A DNA stretch of 64,000 nt from Spinellus fusiger (taxonomy: Eukaryota > Mucoromycota > Mucoromycetes > Mucorales > Phycomycetaceae), in assembly GCA_025094145.1 (NCBI GenBank), contig JALLLS010000036.1, positions 1 through 64,000 of the forward strand, read 5' to 3'. A program made the position numbers and the translations under genes. Every line of letters starts with the position of its first letter. Position 1 is the first letter of the stretch. Below the pieces are notes generated by a model. The model saw only the letters and a program-made list of their open reading frames with translations. It searched no databases and was not told the DNA's origin. This document shows positions 1-10,484 of the stretch, piece after piece.

Positions 1-1216
1 ACACTGCAACAACAACCCCAACAATGCCAGCCTCAGAAGTAGCCCCAGCACTGGCTATAAGCTAACTGGTGGTGAAGCCCTCTTGTCTCTCCAGTCGTGG
101 GATCCCTTCAAGGATTGCCCGGTAGAAATCTTGCACACTATCCTCCTTGGTGTTGCAAAGAATCTTGTCATTGGCATGATGCCATACTATACCGAAAAAG
201 AAGTGAAGCACTTAGAAGAAAGCTTCTTTCAGTATGACTCGAAGGCTTTCTCAAGAAAGCACCGCTCACCATTCCGCCTCTATGGCTCATATCTCGGAAG
301 AGATTATAAGATCATTGTGCAGCAGATGCCCATTATCTTGTATGACCTGACCCAGAGAAGACTCATCAGCAACAACAGCTCAAAAGCAATTATTCATAAT
401 TGTTTTGTGAAGCTTGGTTCTCTCGTCTCTATTCTTTATATGCAAAGAATCGATGTCTCTCTGGACATCTACAGGAACAAGGTGAGATATTGCACGCAAG
501 AGTTGGTTGCTGCAATCATCCAGTATGATTCCCTGCCAGCCTTAAAGAAGTCTGTGAAGAAGACAGTCATTAGCAGTACTTTAAAAATGCATCTGCTCAG
601 TCATCTACATGAAGACATCTTGCGTTTCGGATCTCCCATCCGCTATGAGACTGAGAGAGTAGAGCAGTATAACAATTTCATCAGAGAGCATATACTGCAC
701 ACCAACCGCCAATCGCCCTCCCGTGATGTTGCAATTTCCTTTGGGAAGAAATGCATTTCCATGCATATCTTCCAAGGTGGATACTGGCAAGTGTCTGGTC
801 ATGGTGGCCTCTTCACTGCTGGTGCCGAGGTAAAGCTGTTCCAACAGTTCCGTCCTCTTGTTCTCTCCCGTGAGCTTGCTGATAACAACAGCAGCTCAAA
901 AAGCATTGTCGTTGGTCTGGCTGGTCTCTTTTCCTTTTCTTCTGGTGCTTCCCCCGTCTTTGGTAAGATCGTTGCCATTAACAGAAAAAAGAATATGGCC
1001 ACCATTGTGCCATACAACTTTCAATTAGCCTCTGATCAAACTCCATCTACCCACCCGCAATATCTTACCTTGACTGTAGAAAGCCCCAACTCTCGCACTA
1101 TTTTTTCCTTGGGTCAAAAGGATAGCATTGGAAACAATGTTGTCTTGCCCTTGAGCACTACAATTGTAGTAGCTTTTGATGATGTAGTAGTTGTAGAGGC
1201 AGTTGACATTCAATGA
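1..1216 (+). CDS. tnp2-like transposase protein, 5' end cut by window
   Basis: The reading frame is open from base 2 to a stop at 1214-1216, so the 5' part lies outside the window. I see a stretch DPFKDCPVEILHTILLGVAK early, and later a block with LLSHLHEDILRFGSPIRYE followed by ERVEQYNNFIRE. This layout is what I recall from the large, repetitive tnp2/CACTA-associated protein family of Mucorales, in which the His-rich block follows the transposase core. Family assignment rests on memory of these motifs, not on a search. The last 110 residues are Ser/Thr/Val-rich with no recognised domain. There is no intron in the visible part, which fits a transposon-derived gene. It has no neighbours for over 3 kb and a repeat arm starts 115 bp downstream, consistent with a transposon-rich setting. 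No internal stop is seen, so this copy may be intact or recently active. Confidence 0.55.
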   Translation, partial: HCNNNPNNASLRSSPSTGYKLTGGEALLSLQSWDPFKDCPVEILHTILLGVAKNLVIGMMPYYTEKEVKHLEESFFQYDSKAFSRKHRSPFRLYGSYLGRDYKIIVQQMPIILYDLTQRRLISNNSSKAIIHNCFVKLGSLVSILYMQRIDVSLDIYRNKVRYCTQELVAAIIQYDSLPALKKSVKKTVISSTLKMHLLSHLHEDILRFGSPIRYETERVEQYNNFIREHILHTNRQSPSRDVAISFGKKCISMHIFQGGYWQVSGHGGLFTAGAEVKLFQQFRPLVLSRELADNNSSSKSIVVGLAGLFSFSSGASPVFGKIVAINRKKNMATIVPYNFQLASDQTPSTHPQYLTLTVESPNSRTIFSLGQKDSIGNNVVLPLSTTIVVAFDDVVVVEAVDIQ

Positions 1217-4200
1217 ATGAATGAATGTACTGTGCTCAATGTAAGTAAGTTTGGCTCTCTCTTTTGGACAATGACCACTGGAATTAATTCTGTGCGAGTC
1301 CCACAATAAATATTTTTAAACATTGTTATGCTGCAAATACTGTGGGCTTAAGGATAACACATTATGCTAAGAGAGGAATATCAGTGACTGAGCTATAATT
1401 TTGGGGTGATTCTTGTTCTATTTTTTGTCTTTACAGCCAATTTTCTACTTTATCATTGCAAAGTCAATTATCTTTGTTCTGATAGGCAGGCAGAGTTTGA
1501 AATCGACCATCTGGACAACAAAAAGGCATTTTCAAACACATTAGCCAATCATAAGAAGATTTTGATTTTATCCTCAGAATATTTCCTTATATATCCCAAA
1601 AATCCTTGGGTGTGTATCTTTTTATATTAAATTTTAGGCAAGTATTAAACTCAATTGGGTGTGACTGTACTATCCCTGCTTTTGCAAATGTCGGCTATCT
1701 CCTGGTTATTTTTTAAGTGTGATTTGTCACATACTTAATATTCAATAGAAAAAAAATATTCTTTTACTCACTCATCTATGAGTAAGGCTCAAATGTCAAT
1801 CTAACTCAATCCCAACTTTTTATAGTGATATTAAAGTTCAAGAGATTGTTGTTCGGCTTACATACAAATTAAGAATTGTCTATCTTTTTAATTGATCATC
1901 TAAGACTGATATACTTTCATTGAAATATAAATTCAATTAATTACATCAAGTCAACACCAGGACTCTAGGTAGAACTTATTAGCTACTGTTATACATTTTA
2001 AAATTAAAAATATAAAACACTTTTAGAACTTGGGAGAACACTTTTTAGATCAAATGTAATCGATAGCAGCATATCTAAACCTAAGGTGGCCGTTTAAATT
2101 TTATTTTCTACTTATGATATTTTTATTATGAATATGAATAATTTTTACCTGGAGCTTTTATATGATGAATAAAAAGAGAACACTGTAATTATAGAAATAT
2201 TTTTATTGAAGTTTTGGGTATCTAGTATGGCTAATAAAGACATCTATTGAATCTAGGTTCATGTTAAGTACTTGAGCACTGTTAGCAATCAGCTTAATGT
2301 TTATTAATAACTAATAAAAATTGGTAATGAGCCTCATTGATGACACTTCTATAACTCACTTTAAAGCTATATAATATGTGGTTTGTTGCAGATGAGAAGA
2401 GGATGAGACAAAAGATAAAGTAATAAACATCACAGATAAATGTTTATCTTTTGGTTTCTATCAGCTTGCCAGAAAGAGACCAGAAAGTCATCGACAGCTT
2501 CTTGGAAAGCTTTCACTCAACGATGGGAATTAGCCTCAGTAAGATTATAAAGTAGATGGTGAGTGAGAGCCATCAACATGTTGCTCATATCGGCCTTTCT
2601 TCACATGGACAAGATCCAGGTTTGGAACTATATTGGGAATAGGCATAGGTGAAACTCTTGTGACTGAAGCCTTAAAATGAACTAAAAATCAGCTACGTAA
2701 ATAGAAGGCATAGCGATAAAAGCAAAAAAGACAATAAAGTTGTGATAAGCAGGAAAATTAATTCCAATAAAAAATAGGAAAAATTCGAGGTGAAAAAAGT
2801 ATGACTTATATAAGAATGGGGAGGTGCATGTAGAAACATAAAAGAGTATATCATTAGGCATATTATTAAAAACTTAGAGGGATGGTATGAGAAGGCAAAC
2901 TGAACCAATGATTATTATTGAGTGTACTGAGACTCAGCTAGTTCTATCTTATCATAATAAATGATGAAATAGCTATAGGCAAAAATGTGCATAAAAGCTT
3001 TCACAGATATTTGAGGGAAACTAAGAGATCAATAAATTGCTTCACATCTAAACCTGGTAGTTATTCAACTTACTTTGCTTTCTTATAACATTGACTTTAT
3101 GGATATAGACAATGTCGAATTGACTAATTTATTAGGTGAATAAAAGATTGTAATAATACATAATCGTCATCATGCTCATTGATTTATCCATTAGGATATT
3201 ACTATAGAATCTGAAATACTGTAATCGATCGTTTCTGTCAATTTATTAATCGATCTAGTTATTGTTCCTATTGGCTCAAATCTTCACTCTTTAGATACTT
3301 AAAACAATTTTTTAGCTTCTAATCTCATTTGTTCTTCCAATTTATTTTTGTCTTTTTTTATACTTATTCTTGGAGATTTATTGACTGATCCGTAAGACCT
3401 GTACTTCTCTCTGTAGTTTGGTCATTTTAGTATCATTATTATTGGGTATTCCTATTTGATATTATTATATAATCATAGGAGTGTCAAAAAAAACAGCACC
3501 ATAATCATCTAGTTTTTTTTTTGTTTCTCACTCTGGCATGGTGACCATAATACAGATCACTCACTTAATCGTTCAGTACTCCTATAATTCCTTTTAATGA
3601 ATCGAGATTTAAATGTCACGCTCCTACTCCGCTGCTTTATGGACCGTGCGTCTATTTTTGATACCAGATTGGATATTGATAAAAAAATCCAATACTTCTC
3701 TTATCATTAACAATCACAAGCCTTTTTTTTTAGTCTTAGACTCACTCCTTGTATTGTTTAGCTATTTCTGATTTCCATAAGAAAATAAATATATTAGATA
3801 CATCAAATAACATAATGAACAAAGTCAATGTGATGTTAATGCGTTTTGGTTTGTGTGGTGTACACATTTAAATAAAACACGAATAAACAAAGTATATGGA
3901 TTGCTGGATCAGTCACAATTGATAGAAGTATAAGATAACAATGAGAAATATATACTAAATAGAAGTAGGTGTGACTACCAAATACTATACAATGAGTAGT
4001 AGGTTTAAGGATAAAGAGCTATCTACATGACAGGTCTAATGTTTATTATAAAGAATAATAGAAGATCGTATTCGGATTTATTATTTAGGAATTCTCTAGA
4101 CCATATCTTTTTATCTTTAGTAGAAGATATTAAAACTAAAATATAACTAATAAAATGAATAAATAAATAACTGAAAGAGATAGCCAAATGGCTGTAGTAT

Positions 4201-4576
4201 AGAAATTGACTGTCACCTGTAAGCATAGCTGAAAAATATATTAAGCACGCGTCATTAAACATAAAAAGTGGTTTTATACTAAAGAGCAATAAATTCTATG
4301 ATTATACCTCTATTAATTATCAAATTCTACCGTAAAAATGTAATAATAATAAAAACCATTGAACTTTCTTTTTGGTTCATTCTACTCACTGTGTCTTTCA
4401 TAGACTATATTTGTTTTCTTTTATGTGAAAAGTTCAAACTATGGGTGTTTATGACCTTTACTTAAAAATATCATTTAAAAGCTTTGTCAGACTGTAAATA
4501 CCTTAATATTCTAATTTTTATACAATATGTCTAGTTATACTATTATTAATTTCTGGATTATTTAAATTGATCTTTA
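1217..4576. other. Gene-free AT-rich region
   Basis: No reading frame here has a convincing product. The region is very AT-rich and contains one arm of a dispersed repeat (1331-1614). A less AT-rich patch at about 2390-2690 could be an eroded gene or transposon, but I recognise nothing in it. The last 100 bases are the 3' flank of the minus-strand gene ending at 4577. Confidence 0.6.
1331..1614 (+). repeat. Foldback-family arm, copy 1
   Basis: This stretch matches 25151-25433 over its whole length with scattered differences, both starting CTGCAAATACT and ending CTTTGGGTGTGTA or close to it. Its last ~120 bases also resemble the arms of the foldback element at 9871-10180 (shared TTTCAAACA, ATTAGCCAAT, and a terminal GGTGTG followed by TA). 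I read it as one end of a decayed element, lacking its partner arm. Confidence 0.75.
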
Positions 4577-7500
4577 TTAAAAGGTATTTTTAAAGTTAAA
4601 TACGGGAGCATTACAATTCCATGTGAAGGCCTTATTTTTCGCTTTTTCGTCGTTTTCTTTTGAACCATTCCGTATAGTCTGCTGGTGTGTTTCTGGTACG
4701 ACTGGCCCACAATCTGATACCTTTCTTTCATTGTCCAGGTAAAAATCATCTTCTGAAGAAGCCACAGCATCTGTAGCTGTCATCATAGGAGCTGTCATGA
4801 GTTCATAATAATATGGAAGTTGACCGTGCATGACTGAATTTATTTCTGGGTGAGATTCAGTGTTGTAGTAAACCACACCATTGGCTTCATAGGTAGGCAA
4901 AGTTGGGTAGACATAGTACTGTGCGCTAGTAACAGGGACAGTAGGATACATATAATAGTTTGCTACTGGATTATAGTATGTTTCGTCCACTGGTTGTTGC
5001 TGGTAATCTTCATAATAGTTTCTGGAAGCATAGTCATTGTCCAAAAATTGTTGTGCAGTTTCATCGGCTACAGATTTTTCTTCCCAAGCCCAAAGTTGAT
5101 TGTTTTCTGAGTCTTGCTTGGATTCATCCCATTCAGATTCATCGATTGTATTATTTTCTTCGCAAGGCCACTGTTGGTCTTCTATGTCATGGTTAACATT
5201 ATTCCAGTCTAAATTATTATTAGAAAACAAATACGCTGTTTTTTTATATACATTATAAAATTACTCACCATGTTTATTACTCTGTTCATTTTTTTCCGAG
5301 TAGGTCCCCTCTTTAACAGGCAGAGACTTATTCTCATCATTTTCTGAAAGGTAATCTTGGGAATACTCGGTGGCCTTTAGTATTGAGATAGTCTTACGAA
5401 CAGCTTTCACCCATTCTACTTCATTAGAAGATAAATCACCCCATATGAAGTAAGAATGTGCCTGTTTATCGACAATGTCAGTGGCATAGCTAGGTAAATC
5501 GAATTCTGTAGTATCATTGGTAGATTTTTGGTCAATGGAAGAATATTCTGAAACTACTCTGCTTTCAAGATCTTCAACAACATCTTCTGTGGCATCTGGG
5601 GCTGCTTTGATCTCTGCGTCTTCAACAACATCTTCTGTGGCATCTGGGGCTGCTTTGATCTCTGTGTCTTCAACAACATCTTTTGTGGCATCTGGGTTGC
5701 TTTGATCTCTGGTCTTCAACAACATCTTTGTGGCATCTGGGGTTGCTTTGATCTCTGCGTCTTCAACAACATCTTCTGTGGCATCTGGGGTTGCTTTGAT
5801 CTCTGTGTCTTCACCAAAAACAGTTTTTTTCTTGGTATTTAAAGCCATTATGCTTTCAATATCTTTCTCTGAAGCTACTAGAATTTCGATATCATCATCA
5901 GAATCCATATCTTTTGCTGTGTATAAACGGGAGAAATTTTTCTGAAAGTCTTCAATTTTTTTTAGGAGAATCTTTAGTAAAAAATAAATATATATGATAG
6001 TTTACTTACTTTCAGGGAATTCTTGGTTTATTTGAACCTGTTGTGATTTTTTGTGATTTTTAGACTCATTGTATTTCAATCGAATCATATTTGCATTGTT
6101 CATAAGAGAACTCCAAGAGCTATTAGCAAGCTCGTTCTTGAAATCTTTTTGCTTAGATGAGGCTTCCTCCTTTATTTCCTTTGGTGAGACTTCTTCCTTT
6201 ATTTCCTTTGGTGGGGCTTCTTCCTTTATTTCCTTTGGTGGGGCTTCCTTTAATTCTTTTGGTGGGGCTTCTTCGCTTTGCACCTCAATTGGTTTGATAT
6301 GAGTGGACATATTTTTGGATGATTTCTTGCTAAACGACAAATATTCTGGAGGTGACATATCCTCCGTCATGTACCAATAGTATGGCTCTTCAACAAATGA
6401 TAAGGCCTTGATGCCAATGTTGGACGTTTCTTTGAATTGATTATCAATGGAGATTGGCATATTTTTAGCTTGAGGGGACGCAGGAGGAGACCAAGCAGGG
6501 GTGGAGAGGGCAGGTTGCTTTTTAAGATCCATTTCTTTCTTTCTTTTTAGTACTACATTATATTTCTTTGTTATCTAACTTTGTTACCTAAAGCAATTTT
6601 GTTTGTGTGTGCAAATTGATTCCATGAAACTACTAAAAAAAATTAATTGTGTTAATATTATAGTAATAGTAATAGTAATAGTAATAACAATAAGAAGCCT
6701 ACCTGCATCAGACTTGTTTCCATTAACAAAAGTATCCCGTAAAGTAGGTTGGTGAACATTTTTAGAAGAGGTAGTCATCGTTTTAATGTTGAAGTTAATA
6801 TTTTCTTTTGGAGTAGAGTGATCTTTAGCTATAGAAGAGTGATTTCTGACGTTCACACTGATCGATTTGTTTATAACTTCAGATCGAATCCATGGTTTTG
6901 GTAAATGCTTTACTACGGTTTGACTGAGTGGTTTTCGACCATTGATACTAGCATTACTATTGGTCATCTTAGGTGGTATACGGTCGTCATCGTGCATACT
7001 TTGTAACGTTTTAAGTCGATTTTCATTCTTATTAGAGAATGCATTCCAACGATCGGCACCAGGATGGGTGTTAGAATGTTTAGCCGCGACTGACTCTACA
7101 CTATTAGTATTTTTGGCTGTGGTGGTGTTGCTATTATTAGAAAAGGTTTTAGATCTGTCATTATTGTAACCAAATTTTTCATTCTTGTAATGTCCATTTT
7201 GTGTTTTCTTTCTATCTTCATTGACTAATTTAATATAAGTGTACATCAATGAAGAGATAAGTTTATGTATAGATGTATAAAAGTTAATATTGGTAAAATA
7301 GTTAATAAGAACAAGTTTACTTACATTGTAACTGGCTCTGTGGCCTTTCTGTATATTTTCTAAATGCTGGCGAAGGCAACTCATTTCTGTTTGATTTGGG
7401 TAAAGGTAATGGCTTTTCTTTGGTATTGATATTAGATACGGATACGATCGGTTCCTTTTCATGTATGGTGACTCCAGTAGTAACTGAATCCTCTCTAGGT

Positions 7501-8881
7501 GTGTCAACAATAGGTGTAGTTGATTCTGTTCTAGATGTGTTTACCACAGGCTTCATTAATTCATCTTCAGACATGTTAACTTGGGGCGCAGTTGGTTCTG
7601 TTTTAGGTGTGTCGACTATAGGTGCATGAAGTGACTTGTTATGTGTGTTAACCCCGGGTGCAGGAAATGTCTTGCTATGTGTGTTAACTACAGGCGTAAA
7701 TGACTCTTTTTTATGTGTGTCAACCACAGGTGAAGATACTTCTTTTCGGGTTGTACTAGATATAGTTGTAGGTATTTCTTTTCTAGGTGCAGGAACTACG
7801 GGTGCAGACATATCTTTTCTAGGTGTGTTAATCATAGAAATATCTACTTCTTTCCTAGGTGTGTCAACCATATGTTCAGAAACTAAAGATACGGGTACTT
7901 CTTTTTTAAGTGTATTAACTAAAGGTGCAGATACTTCTTCTTTGGGCGCGTTAACAACAGAGGCGTGTGTGTCTTCTTTGGGTATCTCTTCTACAAAGAT
8001 GGATACTTCTTCTCTAGGAGTATCAATGACAGAAGTAGGTAAAGGTGTTTTGTTTTTCTCAGCTATACAAACATTAAAAGGTAAGCTGATAATTAATCAA
8101 TCAATCAATTATCTTTCTTACCATTAAAAGTCTCTTGGTCATTTTGTGTGTCTATAGGATTTTTGACAGAAATACCTGCACTCTGAGTAGCAGGTACACT
8201 TGGGTTGGGTGTGACTCTTTCATTGAATGCTTTTGATGTCTCGGCGCTGTATTTTAACCAAAGATTGGCTTGGTCTTTTTCTGAAGATCCATTCTGACTT
8301 GGTGTAGTGTGAGATTCTTTTTCGTGTGAGCTTGACTCTATTTGAGTTTTGATAGCTTTTTTGGTTTTTGTTCTCCAGTTAAGTTCTTCAAGTTCAAGGT
8401 CTAAAAGCAATCTGTATTTCTCATGGGACCACTTTTCATTTAGTAACTCCTCAATAAGCTTCCATCGTTCATCATGAAGCATATTTCCTTCTGATTTCCC
8501 AGACGTTTGTGAGGTATCAATACCAAGCACTTCTACATAGGGTGGTGGTATAAATTTGGCGTTGGGAGAAGAGCGTTTCTTTTTCATGACATCTCCAGTG
8601 TCGATTTCTATTCTTCCGATACTGCTGTCACTCTCTTGATAGTTCCCGACATAGGATTCTTCTTCAGATTCATATTCTGAGCCATTAATCGATTCCTGAA
8701 GGTTATGGTCATCGTATGAATTGATTTGTGAGTTGGTGTGTGAGTTGGTATGTGAGTTGGTATGGTCTGAATCTGACATGGAAGAGACACTTTCAGGTTG
8801 AGAAGAACTAAGATATTCTCCTTCACTGGACATTCCATTGGTGCGGGTAGTTCGCTTGCGTGAGGCGATTGGTTTCTGCAT
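4577..8881 (-). CDS. Large disordered protein with three classes of tandem repeats
   Basis: I do not recognise a family. Seven exons close in frame: 8881-8122, 8062-7325, 7224-6703, 6632-6588, 6552-6010, 5916-5269 and 5235-4577 (1304 residues). The start MQKPIASRKRTTRTNG gives a basic, nuclear-signal-like N-terminus; an upstream in-frame ATG at 8977 is possible. Exon 1 is Ser/Asn/Glu-rich with a charged helical stretch (ERWKLIEELLNEKW). Exon 2 is a run of about 16 twelve-residue repeats close to VVNTPRKEVSAP. Exon 5 (6552-6010) holds about five EAPPKEIKE repeats. Exon 6 holds five 16-residue repeats close to TPDATEDVVEDAEIKA. Exon 7 is acidic with isolated Trp, then Tyr-rich (YYNPVANYYMYP). 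Introns are 33-100 nt; the 45-nt exon at 6632-6588 could be skipped in frame. A scaffold or regulatory protein is plausible, but the function is unknown. Confidence 0.75.
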
Positions 8882-10484
8882 TGTAAATGAAATGAACAAT
8901 AGCATAATCTGTATGCATTTTCTCATTCTAATCAACAAAGTGACTGCTTTTGTTGTGGTTGCTTTGAGTGAGCCCACTCGTATTACAGTTCCTTCCGTTC
9001 CTAATTCAGAAGTATAGGATGATGATGCATCTCGTATACCTCTATTACTGACAGCTAATAAGATGAATCAAATGAAATTGTTTTTATTTTATAGATAACA
9101 GTGACAGCTACTCAAGATACTCTGGTCTATTATAATGGGACAATATTCTCGTTAACATGAATGAAGAGATATTGAACACAAAGACCACTTGTCTGTGTAT
9201 TTCTAGAACTACTTTTGTAAATTAAACTAGTGCAGATTGGTCAATAGATGTAGATACGTGGCTATTAAAAGCCTGTACTTTGATTGTATGAGAGTATATC
9301 ATTATATGACCTGGTCTATGTTTTAATACTAGTATTTGAATTGCCAGCATTAGAGTAGCCACTCTATGGTAGGAATTGCCTAGTATGATGTACTCTTAAT
9401 GAACCTTAGTGTCTATTAAAAAGTACTGTAAATATAGTTGATTTTCTCTATCGTTACAGTCAAATCTACACATCTGTAATTAAGGGGCACTGTGTTTATC
9501 AACAGGACCACTAGAGAGATGAATTTGTAGTAGTTCGGTCTCTAGTAGGGACAACGAAAAAGAATATTTAAACAAAGGCTAGTCTGGGGAAATCAAATAG
9601 GGTACATGAACAGGGACACAACACACGATTTGAATACAATTGGTTACTAGGCAACTATTCTTTTAAGCAATCCTTGCTTCTCTCAAAAGTCCCAACGATA
9701 CTTAACGTTAACAAAAAGGTTAATTGTTTTATTGATGTTTAGATTATTTAGTTTTTATACACTGTTTCCTTGTGTTTTTTAGCTAGAGCTACCTATATCT
9801 AATATACTTTCAACACCGTGCATGCATGGCGAAAACGTCGACTATCTTTACAATAGCCGAGGCTATATCACACACCTAAATATTCCTAGGATATAAAAAG
9901 AAATCTACAGACAATAGAATCACATTATTGTTCTTATTGGCTAATATGTTTAGAAAGATCTTTTTTCGCTATCCAAATAAACTATTTCTTCTTTTTATAT
10001 CTAACATTATAGCATTTAATTGTTAAGTCAATAGTCATTGCTAAAATAGGTAGATAGAGTTTGAAATAGTTTATTTGGATAGCGAAAAAAGATCTTTCTA
10101 AACATATTAGCCAATAAGAACAATAATGTGATTCTATTGTCTGTAGATTTCTTTTTATATCCTAGGAATATTTAGGTGTGTAGACTGTGCGAAAAGTAAT
10201 AAAACCAAAAACCAGAGTGCGTTATGTTTTTCTAAAGTTGTTCGGATAATTTATGAAAATAGTGTAATATAATTACTCATAAACATATAACTAAATGACC
10301 TTTTTTGGAGGACTAGTAGGCAATACGTTTTATTCCTATGCGCTAATCTTTAGATGTGTCCCCCAGGCTAATCTTTAAAAGACAAATATCTTTTCTCTAT
10401 TCATACTCCGAAACCCCTTTGCTTTCATTATTTATTTATTTTCATTTTTTATTCACTAGCACTATAAATTATTCATACACTGAC
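8882..10484. other. Divergent intergenic region with foldback insertion
   Basis: This lies between the start of the minus-strand repeat protein and the plus-strand cyclin, so it should hold both promoters. Apart from the foldback element at 9871-10180, I see no gene or recognisable control site. The upstream in-frame ATG of the repeat protein (8977) falls here. Confidence 0.6.
9871..10180. mobile_element. 310-bp foldback (MITE-like) element
   Basis: Two 118-nt arms, 9871-9988 and 10063-10180, are inverted copies of each other with at most a few differences by eye, separated by a 74-nt spacer. The outer ends read CACACCTAAATATTCC and its complement. The right end is followed by TA, as are the four other termini of this family in the window, which suggests a TA-targeting (Tc1/mariner-like) mover. 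There is no coding capacity, so it would need a transposase in trans. The near-identity of the arms implies recent insertion, gene conversion between arms, or both. The spacer resembles the inner part of the copies at 1331 and 25151. Confidence 0.85.
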
